31,579 nucleotides of DNA, taken from an uncultured Eubacteriales bacterium. Lineage in GTDB: Bacteria > Bacillota > Clostridia > Oscillospirales > Acutalibacteraceae. The notes beneath the pieces are model-generated. The model saw only the letters and a program-made list of their open reading frames with translations, was not told the DNA's origin and made no database searches. Shown here piece after piece: positions 21,457-29,348 of this stretch (its first letter is position 1; every line of letters starts with the position of its first letter). A program made the translations under genes and the position numbers. Where the stretch lies: assembly GCA_934486895.1 (NCBI GenBank), contig CAKSQZ010000017.1, positions 1-31,579 of the forward strand, in the 5' to 3' direction.

Positions 21457-21703
21457 GAAAAAAATAAAACTTCGTCTCACAAAACAGAGACGAAGTGAAA
21501 AACTTCGCAAAACCACTCGGTTTGTAATAAAACGCACACGATGCTGCGCCTGCCGATAACGCCGGACTGCGGAGCCGCTTATGTAAAAATTCGGCGGTCT
21601 GCTCAGGGGTGATATGCAAATTCCTGTCCTGCCGGCTCGCACCCAACGCCGACTCTCTTAAAAGACACAGTGGATTTTGCCTGTCCCCATCAATGCATTT
21701 GAT
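21457..21703 (-). promoter_or_regulatory. T-box leader, isoleucine-specific, upstream of ilvA
   Basis: Reading leftward, the terminal stem-loop of stem I is GTCGGC-GTTGGGTGCGA-GCCGGC. The specifier ATC (Ile; minus strand of 21611-21613) is followed by A and the closing CCCC strand. The T-box itself is AAACCGAGTGGTTTTGCG (within 21505-21524), with TGGT to pair with the tRNA NCCA end. The terminator ACTTCGTCTC/GAGACGAAGT (21469-21496) is followed by a T-rich run. Uncharged tRNA-Ile would stabilise the antiterminator and allow ilvA-ridA transcription. Confidence 0.92.
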
Positions 21704-21709
21704 ATTTTT

Positions 21710-21737
21710 ATTATAGCAAATGCTACAAATTTGTCAA
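21710..21737 (-). promoter_or_regulatory. Promoter of the T-box/ilvA transcript
   Basis: Reading leftward: TTGACA, 16-bp spacer ending TGC, then TATAAT; near-consensus with an extended -10. Confidence 0.88.
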
Positions 21738-21756
21738 GCAGTTTTTGTGCAAAAAA

Positions 21757-21789
21757 TATTTAAAACCGCATTTTGCGGGAATTTAAATA
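21757..21789. promoter_or_regulatory. Dyad between the ilvA and galK promoters
   Basis: TATTTAAA and CCGC are mirrored by GCGG and TTTAAATA around ATTTT, with a small asymmetry. It lies between the two divergent promoters and could be an operator for galK. Confidence 0.4.
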
Positions 21790-21820
21790 AAAAATCAAAC
21801 CATAAAAGCAAAAAAATCGC

Positions 21821-21849
21821 TTGTTATACAAAAGAATTTATTGTATAAT
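21821..21849 (+). promoter_or_regulatory. Promoter of galK
   Basis: TTGTTA, 17-bp spacer, TATAAT; predicted start near 21856. Confidence 0.75.
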
Positions 21850-21886
21850 CAATATATATCGTTCATTGAAAGGGCGTTGATTTTAA

Positions 21887-23176
21887 ATGTATAATGCAAA
21901 TGAATTAAAAAAAGCAATTGAAAACGGGGATTTTTCAAAGCCTTTCTCATATCTTTACAGCAAGAAGAACGGCCAGATGCCGGAACGGTATTCGGCGGCT
22001 GTAAACGAATTTGTATCCCTGTTCGGGGACGGCGATCTGAGAGTCTTCTCGGCTCCCGGCAGAACCGAAGTCGGCGGCAACCATACCGATCATCAGCACG
22101 GCTGCGTTGTCTGTGCTGCAATCGACCTTGATATTATCGCAATAGCCAAAAAGACAGACAGCGGAGTTATCCGAGTTAAGTCCAAGGGCTATACGATGGA
22201 CGAGATCGATCTTAATGTTCTCGAACCGCAGAGGGACGAAGCGGAGCATGCCTGTGCTCTCATCCGCGGTGTCGCTGCCCGCTTCAAACAGCTCGGTTAC
22301 GAGATCGGCGGTTTCGATGCATACACAACTTCCGATGTCTTAAAGGGCTCGGGACTTTCAAGCTCCGCAGCATTTGAAATAATGATCTGCACATTGCTCA
22401 GCTGTCTTTATAACGACGGCAAGGTAGATCCTGTCGAAGCGGCAATAATCTCGCAGTATTCCGAGAATGAGTTTTTCAAAAAGCCGTGCGGACTTATGGA
22501 CCAGACAGCTTGCAGCGTCGGCGGCTTTGTCGGGATCGATTTTATGGACACCTCCAAGCCGAAGATCGAGAAAGTCGATTTCAACTTTGCGGCTGCCGGC
22601 CATTCGCTCTGCATTGTCGATACAGGCGGAAGCCATTCCGATCTCACAAATGAGTATGCGGCTGTTCCGAGCGAAATGCGCGAGGTTGCGGCAAGTTTTA
22701 ATAAAGAGTATCTGCGCGCTGTCGATGAAAACGAGTTCTACCGTTCAATTCCGCTTCTGCGTGAAAAACTCAGCGACAGAGCGATCCTTCGCGCGATCCA
22801 TTTTTACGATGATAATAAGCGTGCGATCAAGATGAAGGATGATCTTAAAAAAGGCGATTTCGAGAGCTTCCTCAAGACTGTCAGAGAATCGGGACTATCA
22901 TCTCTGTCCTATCTGCAAAACGTGTTTGCGGCAAGCGCACCCCAGGAGCAGGGCCTGACATTAGCCCTCGCAATAACCGAGCATATCCTCGGTTCAAAAG
23001 GCTCATTCAGAGTCCACGGCGGTGGTTTTGCAGGCACGATCCAGGCTTATGTGCCCGATGAAATGCTCGATACTTATAAAACCGAGATTGAGCGCGTGTT
23101 TGGTGCAGGAAGCTGTTATGTACTCTCGGTAAGACCGGTCGGCGGCGTAGAAGTCACACCGACACTCGGAGAGTAA
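21887..23176 (+). CDS. galK: Galactokinase
   Basis: A 429-residue GHMP kinase that phosphorylates galactose with ATP, first step of the Leloir pathway. The galactokinase signature is APGRTEVGGNHTDHQHG (about residues 57-72), a variant of the GRxNLIGEHTDY box. The ATP loop is LKGSGLSSSAAFE, and the third GHMP motif is FRVHGGGFAGTIQAYV. The variant signature and length of about 430 residues fit the galactokinase branch common in Clostridia, where the N-terminal region is longer than in GalK of E. coli. AAAGGG lies upstream of the ATG. galM lies 4.7 kb downstream in a separate transcript. Confidence 0.92.
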   Translation: MYNANELKKAIENGDFSKPFSYLYSKKNGQMPERYSAAVNEFVSLFGDGDLRVFSAPGRTEVGGNHTDHQHGCVVCAAIDLDIIAIAKKTDSGVIRVKSKGYTMDEIDLNVLEPQRDEAEHACALIRGVAARFKQLGYEIGGFDAYTTSDVLKGSGLSSSAAFEIMICTLLSCLYNDGKVDPVEAAIISQYSENEFFKKPCGLMDQTACSVGGFVGIDFMDTSKPKIEKVDFNFAAAGHSLCIVDTGGSHSDLTNEYAAVPSEMREVAASFNKEYLRAVDENEFYRSIPLLREKLSDRAILRAIHFYDDNKRAIKMKDDLKKGDFESFLKTVRESGLSSLSYLQNVFAASAPQEQGLTLALAITEHILGSKGSFRVHGGGFAGTIQAYVPDEMLDTYKTEIERVFGAGSCYVLSVRPVGGVEVTPTLGE

Positions 23177-23189
23177 AATAAAAAAACTG

Positions 23190-23217
23190 CCCGTTCGGTC
23201 AGCCCTGATCGGACGGG
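23190..23217 (+). other. Hairpin between galK and the yitT-like gene
   Basis: CCCGTTCGGTCA pairs with TGATCGGACGGG, with two G-U pairs in the plus-strand RNA, and no T tract follows. It may stabilise galK mRNA or attenuate the next gene. Confidence 0.5.
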
Positions 23218-23246
23218 TAAACCATAAGAAAGGGCGGTGCTTTTGA

Positions 23247-24131
23247 ATGCAGAGCATCATTAAAACAATAAAATCACTCAAGGCAACAAACATAATTATG
23301 CTGACTGTCGCGGGTATTGTCAACGCATTCGGAATCACCGTTTTCTTAGCTCCGGTGAAACTGTATGACAGCGGCATTTCCGGCACTTCGATGCTGCTTG
23401 CGCAGGTAACTCCCGATTGGCTTTCTTTATCTGTGTTCCTGCTTGTGCTGAATGTTCCGATGTTTCTCTATGGACTTAAAAGGCAAGGTGCTGTGTTCAC
23501 AGTCTATGCTGTATACACCGTTGCGATCTACTCTGTCGCGGCTTGGCTTATCACCGATGTTTTGCCGATAGATGTCAGTTTTGCCTCTCCCTTAGCAGGT
23601 ACCGATCTTTTGCTTTGTGCACTGTTCGGCGGACTTATCTCAGGTGTAGGCAGCGGACTTTCGATTCGTTTCGGAGGCGCGATGGACGGTATAGAAGTAA
23701 TGGCGGTCATCTTTGCAAAACGCATAGGCGTGAGCGTCGGAACATTTGTGATGGCTTATAATGTGCTGCTTTATATCGTCTGCGGCTTTGTTATCCAAAG
23801 CTGGATCCTGCCGCTTTATTCTATCGTGACCTACGGCGCGGCACTCAAGACGGTTGATTTCATTGTTGAAGGTATCGACCGTTCCAAGGCGGCAATGATC
23901 ATCACAACAAAGCCCGATGAAGTCTGTGTGGCTTTGTCGGAGGAGTTTCAGAGCGGAATAACAAGAGTCGAGGCGAGGGGCGGTTATTCGGATATGCCGA
24001 AAACAATGATCTATTTCGTGCTGAACCGTTTTCAGATCGGTAAAATGCGAGCTATAATCAACAGCACGGATCCTTCTGCATATGTCAGTATCAGCGATGT
24101 TGCCGATATCTTCAAAAAAAATAAAGACTGA
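23247..24131 (+). CDS. YitT-family membrane protein
   Basis: A 294-residue protein with five to six membrane segments (about residues 16-36, 55-75, 81-103, 121-143, 158-180 and 185-205). The cytosolic C-terminal domain is of DUF2179 type (about 215-290; KAAMIITTKPDEVCVALSEE, ITRVEARGGYSDMPKTMIYFVL). This is the YitT/YpjC architecture. The transported molecule is unknown for most members. The glycine motif ISGTSMLL and GGAMDGIEVMAVIFAKR are family-typical. GAAAGGGCGG lies 9 bases before the ATG. It may share the galK transcript. Confidence 0.9.
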   Translation: MQSIIKTIKSLKATNIIMLTVAGIVNAFGITVFLAPVKLYDSGISGTSMLLAQVTPDWLSLSVFLLVLNVPMFLYGLKRQGAVFTVYAVYTVAIYSVAAWLITDVLPIDVSFASPLAGTDLLLCALFGGLISGVGSGLSIRFGGAMDGIEVMAVIFAKRIGVSVGTFVMAYNVLLYIVCGFVIQSWILPLYSIVTYGAALKTVDFIVEGIDRSKAAMIITTKPDEVCVALSEEFQSGITRVEARGGYSDMPKTMIYFVLNRFQIGKMRAIINSTDPSAYVSISDVADIFKKNKD

Positions 24132-24141
24132 TTTAAATATC

Positions 24142-24176
24142 AAAAGGGTCGGAAGTTTTCGCTTCCGACCCTTTTT
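24142..24176. terminator. Bidirectional terminator
   Basis: AAAAGGGTCGGAAG (24142-24155) pairs with CTTCCGACCCTTTT (24162-24175), with T runs on both strands. It serves the converging yitT-like and EF-G-like genes. Confidence 0.92.
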
Positions 24177-24185
24177 GTGTGCGGT

Positions 24186-26246
24186 TTATTCTTTAGCGTC
24201 CTCAATAATCTTCTGAGCAACATTTTCGGGCGCACGTTCATAACGGTCAAACTCAAATGTAAACGAGCCTCTGCCTTGCGTTATCGAGCGCAGCGCAGTC
24301 GAGAAATCATAGCTTTCGGAAACAGGCATATATGCGCTTATCTCCTGATATCCCTCTTCCTCAGTCGGCTCCATGCCGAGTACTCTGCCGCGGCGTTTGT
24401 TTATGTCGCCGATAATATCGCCCATATAATCATCCGGAACTGTCACTTTAAGCATACCGATCGGCTCTAAGAGCACCGGAGAAGCCTGCTCAAGACCTGC
24501 CTTGTATGCAAGACTTGCCGCTGTTTTAAACGACATTTCCGAGGAATCCACAGGGTGATATGAACCGTCAACCAACGTCGCCTTCAAGCCGACGACCGGA
24601 TATCCTGCAAGCACACCTTTTTTAACACTGTCCTGCAAGCCTTTTTCAACGGCAGGGAAGAAGTTTTTCGGCACAGCGCCGCCGAAGATCTTTTCTTCAA
24701 AAACAAGCGTGTCGCTGTCGCACGGCTCAAACTCTATCCAAACATCGCCGAACTGACCGTGTCCGCCCGACTGCTTTTTATATCGTCCCTGTACCTTGAC
24801 TTTCTTCTGAATAGTCTCTCTGTACGGCGTTTTCGGTGTTTTCAGTTCAGCATCAACACCGTAGCGTGTTTTAAGTCTGGATAACAAAACATCAAGCTGC
24901 TGTTCACCGAGCCCCGAAACGGTGTACTCGTGAGTCTCGTGATCGTGGAACAGCTTTATCGCCGGATCTTCCTCCTCCATCTTGCGAACCGCAGAGGAGA
25001 TCTTATCTTCATCGCCTTTCTTTTGAGGATAGATAGCCATTGTAACGGTCGGGTGCTGGAACTCTATACCCACAAGCTCGAGCGGCGAATCGACCGCTGT
25101 CAGCGTATCGCCCGTCTTAACTCCCGAAAGCTTGGAAACAGCGCCTATATCGCCTGCACCGACGCTGTCGGTATCCTCCGACTTTCCGCCGCGCATAAAC
25201 ATCAGCTTTCCGATACGCTCATTCTCGCCGGTGCGCGGATTAAACGCAGTCGAATTAGCTTTGAGCGTGCCCGAAATCACCTTAAAATACGAAAGCTTGC
25301 CGACAAACGGATCAGCCACCGTCTTGAAAACAACAGCCGCAAGCGGACCGTTCGGATCGCAGGTAAGCTCAACATCGTTGCCGTTCTTGTCTTTAGCTAT
25401 CTCAACTCTCGCTTCATCTGCGCTCGGGAATATCTTAACCATGCTGTAAAGCATAAGATCAATACCTTCGCATGTCTGACCCGCTCCGCAGTAAACAGGA
25501 GCGATCTCGCCGGAATCAACACCGATCTTCAGACCTTTCATGATCTCATCGGCAGTGAACTCTTCACCCGAGAAGAACTTTTCCATAAGCTCTTCATCAA
25601 CGCTCGCAACCGATTCGCAAAGCAAATGGTGCATATTATCGTAAACATCGCCGAAATCGGGCATATCGCAGCGCACAGATTTTCCGCCCTCGTATTTCCA
25701 TGAGGTCCCTGTTATAAGATCGGTGTAAGAAACGACCTTGTGATCCTTAACAAACGGAATAACAACAGGACAGATAACATTGCCGTAGTGCGCTTTAAGC
25801 GTGTCAACAACCTTGTAAAAATCAGCGTGCTCCGAATTGAGCTTGTTTATAAAGAATATCTTTTTAAGATGGCGTTTTGTTGCCGAGCGAAACGCTTTTT
25901 CCGAGCCTACATTAAGACCCGACTTACCCGAAAGCACGATAATAGCTGTCTCGCAGGCGCGCAGAGCCTCGCAAACTCCGCTTGCAAAATCGAAAAGACC
26001 GGGAGCGTCAATAACATTGACTTTTGTATCTTTCCAGATGATCGGCACGACCGATGACGAAACGGAAATATGGCGTTTTCTTTCTTCGGTATCAAAATCG
26101 GAAACAGTGCTGCCGTCTGCAACGGTGCCGGCACGCTCGATAGCACCCGTTACCTTGAGCATAGCCTCGCAAAGCGTGGTCTTACCGCAGCTGCCGTGTC
26201 CGAGCAGCGCAACATTTTTTATATTTCTCGGTTCATAGTGTTTCAT
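24186..26246 (-). CDS. EF-G-like translational GTPase paralogue
   Basis: A 686-residue protein with the five-domain EF-G layout. The GTPase motifs are altered: G1 GHGSCGKTT (residues 16-24) where EF-G has GHVDAGKTT, TEERKRHIS before the switch in place of QERGITI, VIDAPG for DTPG, and NKLNSEHAD for NKMD. Domain II (about 295-380), III (VTMAIYPQKKGDEDKI), IV (GRYKKQSGGHGQFGDVWIEFEP) and V (EPIGMLKVTVPDDYMGDIIGDINKRRGRVLGM) are all present. This is the FusA2-like branch found beside canonical EF-G in many Firmicutes; its role is poorly defined and it is unlikely to be the main translocase. AAGGGGG lies upstream of the ATG. Monocistronic. Confidence 0.92.
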   Translation of the reverse strand: MKHYEPRNIKNVALLGHGSCGKTTLCEAMLKVTGAIERAGTVADGSTVSDFDTEERKRHISVSSSVVPIIWKDTKVNVIDAPGLFDFASGVCEALRACETAIIVLSGKSGLNVGSEKAFRSATKRHLKKIFFINKLNSEHADFYKVVDTLKAHYGNVICPVVIPFVKDHKVVSYTDLITGTSWKYEGGKSVRCDMPDFGDVYDNMHHLLCESVASVDEELMEKFFSGEEFTADEIMKGLKIGVDSGEIAPVYCGAGQTCEGIDLMLYSMVKIFPSADEARVEIAKDKNGNDVELTCDPNGPLAAVVFKTVADPFVGKLSYFKVISGTLKANSTAFNPRTGENERIGKLMFMRGGKSEDTDSVGAGDIGAVSKLSGVKTGDTLTAVDSPLELVGIEFQHPTVTMAIYPQKKGDEDKISSAVRKMEEEDPAIKLFHDHETHEYTVSGLGEQQLDVLLSRLKTRYGVDAELKTPKTPYRETIQKKVKVQGRYKKQSGGHGQFGDVWIEFEPCDSDTLVFEEKIFGGAVPKNFFPAVEKGLQDSVKKGVLAGYPVVGLKATLVDGSYHPVDSSEMSFKTAASLAYKAGLEQASPVLLEPIGMLKVTVPDDYMGDIIGDINKRRGRVLGMEPTEEEGYQEISAYMPVSESYDFSTALRSITQGRGSFTFEFDRYERAPENVAQKIIEDAKE

Positions 26247-26485
26247 TAGGAATACCCCCTTGGTACAATTATATAAGAAAGCAAAGCAACCTTATGAAAT
26301 AATTGTAACACCGTTTATCCCCAAAATCAACACATTTCTGCATATAAAGTGTAGATAATTGTGCGTTATTATTGGTGATGTTGCACAATACAGTGGCAGG
26401 AAGCAAAAGTCTGCATACAATATATCGCCGTACTTTTCAGGCAATCGTAGTTATCAGACGGAAAGATCACATAAATTGCGAATAT

Positions 26486-26569
26486 TCACAGAGCGATTCC
26501 GTTTATTTGGCACGGCTGTGTGCGCTCCGATGAAAACTTCATATACTGCTTTGAATCCCAATCTGCCAT
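26486..26569 (-). pseudogene. Truncated trans-aconitate methyltransferase-like fragment
   Basis: A 27-codon frame whose first 19 residues, MADWDSKQYMKFSSERTQP, closely resemble the N-terminus of trans-aconitate 2-methyltransferase-type proteins. It then reads CQINGIAL and stops. The SAM-binding GCGPG motif and the rest of the enzyme (about 230 residues) are absent, and no other frame to 26350 restores it. It starts 9 bp after the M24 peptidase gene, whose stop overlaps its ribosome site (GAGGT). This looks like the remnant of a gene lost by deletion. Confidence 0.5.
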
Positions 26570-26577
26570 ACTGTACC

Positions 26578-27645
26578 TCACAGACAAATAAGCGAGCGGT
26601 CGCTGTTTGTGATGTCCTCGCATCCGTTATCGGTCACAACGATCATATCTTCGATTCTGACACCGAATTTATTTTCAATATATATCCCCGGCTCAACAGT
26701 TATCACCATTCCCGGACAAAGCACAGCCGAGCAGGACGGGCTGAATGTCGGATTTTCGTGTATCTCAATGCCGACGCTGTGTCCGAGCGCATGGCCGAAA
26801 CAGCCTTTGTAGCCGCTGTTGTAGATAATATCCCGCGCAACTTTGTCTATATCGCAGCACTTTTTTCCGCTTTTCACCGCTTTTATCGATTCAGTCTGCG
26901 CTTTCAGCACAGTATCATAAACCGCTCTCTGCTCGTCCGACACATTCCCGAGAGCAACAGTGCGCGTCATATCCGAGCGGTATCCGCCGACAACAGCGCC
27001 AAAATCCATTGTGATAAAATCGCCGTCCTGAAGCGGCTTTTCGGTCGGAACACCGTGCGGCAGGGAAGAGTTCTTGCCCGACACCACAATGAAATCAAAT
27101 GAAACGCCCTCAGAACCGAGCCGCCGCATATAAAACTCCATATCGAGCATAATATCGCGTTCGCTCCTGCCTTTTTCGATCCGCCCTAAAATATAGGAAA
27201 AAGTTTCATCTGTCATTGCCTGAGCCTGTTTTATCAGCGCTATCTCTTCATTTGTCTTAACACTGCGCTCATCGGCTATCAGCCGATCGAACTTATCGGA
27301 ATTTGAAACCTCCGGTGAGATATTGTCGCACAGCCTTTTGTAAGCGCCGAGCGGCATACGCTCGCTTTCGATATACACTTTAGATACGCCGCTTTGTCTG
27401 CACAGCTCGTCTATCTGCTTCATCGGAGCGTTTGCCAAGATCACTTCGCAGCTCGAAACGGTCTGATTTGCCTTTTCAAAATAGCGAAAATCAATAATAA
27501 AATACGCCTTTTTTTCGGTTATCAGAACATATCCGTCGCTCGATTCAAACCCCGAAAGATAAAATCTGTTCGGCACGCTCGAAACAAGCAGTGCACTGTT
27601 TTCGGGCAGCTCGCGCTGAATTTTCAAAATACTTTCATGCGTCAT
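26578..27645 (-). CDS. M24-family Xaa-Pro aminopeptidase
   Basis: A 355-residue cytosolic metallopeptidase. The N-terminal creatinase-like domain is about residues 1-130. The pita-bread catalytic domain carries all five metal ligands in order: Asp in TMDFGA, Asp in SDMTRT, His in GHALGHSVG, Glu in TVEPGIY and Glu in RIEDM. Such enzymes remove N-terminal residues ahead of proline or split Xaa-Pro dipeptides; the length favours an aminopeptidase of the short Firmicute type. AAAGGAG lies before the ATG. Only a methyltransferase remnant follows it. Confidence 0.93.
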   Translation of the reverse strand: MTHESILKIQRELPENSALLVSSVPNRFYLSGFESSDGYVLITEKKAYFIIDFRYFEKANQTVSSCEVILANAPMKQIDELCRQSGVSKVYIESERMPLGAYKRLCDNISPEVSNSDKFDRLIADERSVKTNEEIALIKQAQAMTDETFSYILGRIEKGRSERDIMLDMEFYMRRLGSEGVSFDFIVVSGKNSSLPHGVPTEKPLQDGDFITMDFGAVVGGYRSDMTRTVALGNVSDEQRAVYDTVLKAQTESIKAVKSGKKCCDIDKVARDIIYNSGYKGCFGHALGHSVGIEIHENPTFSPSCSAVLCPGMVITVEPGIYIENKFGVRIEDMIVVTDNGCEDITNSDRSLICL

Positions 27646-27680
27646 TAAAAACCGTCTCCTTTTCAGTGATCACGCATAGT

Positions 27681-27709
27681 ATTATATCAAATTTAAACGG
27701 AAATAACAA
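27681..27709 (-). promoter_or_regulatory. Promoter of the M24 peptidase gene
   Basis: Reading leftward: TTGTTA, 17-bp spacer ending TGA, TATAAT (extended -10). Confidence 0.75.
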
Positions 27710-27770
27710 GACCCGCCGCAGGGTGTTGCTTTGTGCAAACCACATACGCCGAAAAAATAGGCATTTGCTA

Positions 27771-27799
27771 TTGAAAAATCGACGGATTTGATTTATACT
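27771..27799 (+). promoter_or_regulatory. Promoter of galM
   Basis: TTGAAA, 17-bp spacer, TATACT; predicted start near 27806. Confidence 0.75.
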
Positions 27800-27828
27800 G
27801 AGATCATCAACCGAAAGGGGAAAGAATA

Positions 27829-28887
27829 ATGAGCATTTCTAAATCTATCTTCGGCAGCCTTGATAAAAAAGGTTATGTTGAGCTTTACACAATTAAAAAC
27901 AGCACAGGCGCTTTCGTGCAGGTCATGACTCTCGGTGCAGGTATTCATTCGATAAATGTGCCTGATAAGTCGGGCAGGCTCGGCGATGTTGTTCTCGGAT
28001 TTGACGATCCGAATAATTACACAAATCCCGATCTCGGCTTTCAGGGCCTTGCAGTCGCGAGATACGCAAACCGTATAAAAGGCGCTTCCTTTGAGATCGA
28101 CGGTGTCTGCTATCACGTTCCTAAAAATCAAGGCGAGAATTCTCTGCACAGCGGCGGCAGACTCAGCTTCAGTCTTTGGAATGTCGAGAATACAACCGAC
28201 AACAGTGTCACATTTACAATAGACTCCCCCGATATGCAGGACGGATTCCCCGGCAATTTGAAGCTTAGTATTAAATATACTTTCACCGATGATAATGCGC
28301 TGAAGATCGAATATAATTTCCTGTCGGACAAAAAAACAATCGTCAATCCGACCAACCACAGCTATTTCAATCTTTCGGCAGACAGCAGTAAGACCATTGA
28401 GGATCATCTGCTTTTTGTCAACGCAGATAAATTCACCGAAACCGATACCGAGCAGCTCCCGACAGGTATTTTGAGCGATGTCAAGGGCACTCCTATGGAC
28501 TTCACAACGCTCCACCGCATCGGCGATACGATCAACGAGCCGTTCGATATGCTGATCGGTGATGTCGGATACGACAATAACTATTGCCTTCGCAACACCG
28601 AGATCGGCAAGCTTGAAAAAGCGGCAGAGCTTTGCGATGAGCAGAGCGGCAGAAAGATGGAGGTCTACACCGATTTGCCCGGTTTGCAGGTTTATTGCGG
28701 CGGCTGGCTCAAAAAGAGCGGCAACCCCGGCAAGGGCGGCTCGCTTGTTACATATCGCCGCGGCGTTGCTCTTGAAACTCAGTTTTATCCCGATGCGGTT
28801 CATCATGAAAACTTCCCGTTTAAGTATGCAATGCCGAATGAGCCGTTCAAAACCACAACAGAATATCGCTTTTCTCTTATGAAATAA
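27829..28887 (+). CDS. galM: Aldose 1-epimerase (mutarotase)
   Basis: A 352-residue enzyme interconverting alpha and beta anomers of galactose and glucose. The galactose-mutarotase fold signature is present: MTLGAGIHSINVPD near the N-terminus, ARYANRIKGASFEIDG, NSLHSGG, catalytic His in NPTNHSYFNL, and the catalytic Glu in ALETQFYPDAVHH. Length is normal. AAGGGGAAAG lies upstream of the ATG. With galK it supports galactose use, although the uridylyltransferase and epimerase of the Leloir pathway are not in this window. Confidence 0.95.
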   Translation: MSISKSIFGSLDKKGYVELYTIKNSTGAFVQVMTLGAGIHSINVPDKSGRLGDVVLGFDDPNNYTNPDLGFQGLAVARYANRIKGASFEIDGVCYHVPKNQGENSLHSGGRLSFSLWNVENTTDNSVTFTIDSPDMQDGFPGNLKLSIKYTFTDDNALKIEYNFLSDKKTIVNPTNHSYFNLSADSSKTIEDHLLFVNADKFTETDTEQLPTGILSDVKGTPMDFTTLHRIGDTINEPFDMLIGDVGYDNNYCLRNTEIGKLEKAAELCDEQSGRKMEVYTDLPGLQVYCGGWLKKSGNPGKGGSLVTYRRGVALETQFYPDAVHHENFPFKYAMPNEPFKTTTEYRFSLMK

Positions 28888-28914
28888 CCGACCGGATCGG
28901 AAAACAGAAAAGTC

Positions 28915-28953
28915 GCGGCAGTGAGATCAACTTCTCGCTGCCGCTTTTCCTTT
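28915..28953 (+). terminator. Terminator of galM
   Basis: GCGGCAGTGAGA (28915-28926) pairs with TCTCGCTGCCGC (28933-28944), followed by TTTTCCTTTTT. Confidence 0.9.
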
Positions 28954-28974
28954 TTAAAAATTTTTCAAAAACTA

Positions 28975-29009
28975 TTGACAAGCTTAATACTTCGTGTTAT
29001 GATGTATTA
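28975..29009 (+). promoter_or_regulatory. Promoter and probable PadR operator
   Basis: TTGACA, 17-bp spacer ending TGT, TATGAT. A perfect inverted repeat TAATAC-N13-GTATTA (28985-29009) covers the spacer and -10, so a dimer bound there would block transcription; the downstream PadR-type protein is the obvious candidate. Confidence 0.75.
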
Positions 29010-29027
29010 CACAAAGGGAGGTATTGT

Positions 29028-29348
29028 ATGGATGTTCAATTAAAACGAGGGCTTTTGGATGTCTGCGTTTTGGCAGCAATCAAAAGCGAAGATTCATACG
29101 GCTACAAGATCATAAAAGACATGAAGCCGTATATTGAACTTTCCGAATCGACCTTGTATACTATACTGAAACGCCTGGAAGCGGCAAATATGCTGACTGT
29201 CCGCACCGTGGAACACGGCGGCAGACTTCGGAAGTATTATCATATTACCGAAGAAGGGCTTGAGCGTATTGAGGAGTTTAAGGTCGAGTGGAAAGAAATT
29301 TTAGCAATTTATCAATTCGTGACCAAGGAGGATGATGTGAATGAGTAA
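29028..29348 (+). CDS. PadR-family transcriptional regulator
   Basis: A 106-residue winged-helix repressor of the PadR family. It has the N-terminal LKRGLLDVCVLAAIKSEDSY motif, a recognition region with LSESTLYTILKRLEAANML, the wing (GGRLRKYYHITEEG), and a short C-terminal dimerisation helix, the short (PadR-s2) form. AAAGGGAGG lies upstream. It overlaps the next gene by 8 bp. Such regulators commonly control their own operon with a DUF1700 and a DUF4097 protein, here probably through the dyad at 28985-29009. Confidence 0.94.
   Translation: MDVQLKRGLLDVCVLAAIKSEDSYGYKIIKDMKPYIELSESTLYTILKRLEAANMLTVRTVEHGGRLRKYYHITEEGLERIEEFKVEWKEILAIYQFVTKEDDVNE

Noticed and set aside
21451..21460. A second Spo0A-box-like TGTCGAA upstream of ilvA
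   Set aside because: It lies beside the T tract of the T-box terminator; matches of this length are expected by chance in a window this size.
21430..21642. N-terminal extension of IlvA by up to 71 residues
   Set aside because: It runs through the T-box terminator and stem I; the family N-terminus starts at 21429.
26359..27102. A 247-codon plus-strand frame opposite the M24 peptidase
   Set aside because: It has no ribosome site and is antisense to an enzyme with all five metal ligands.
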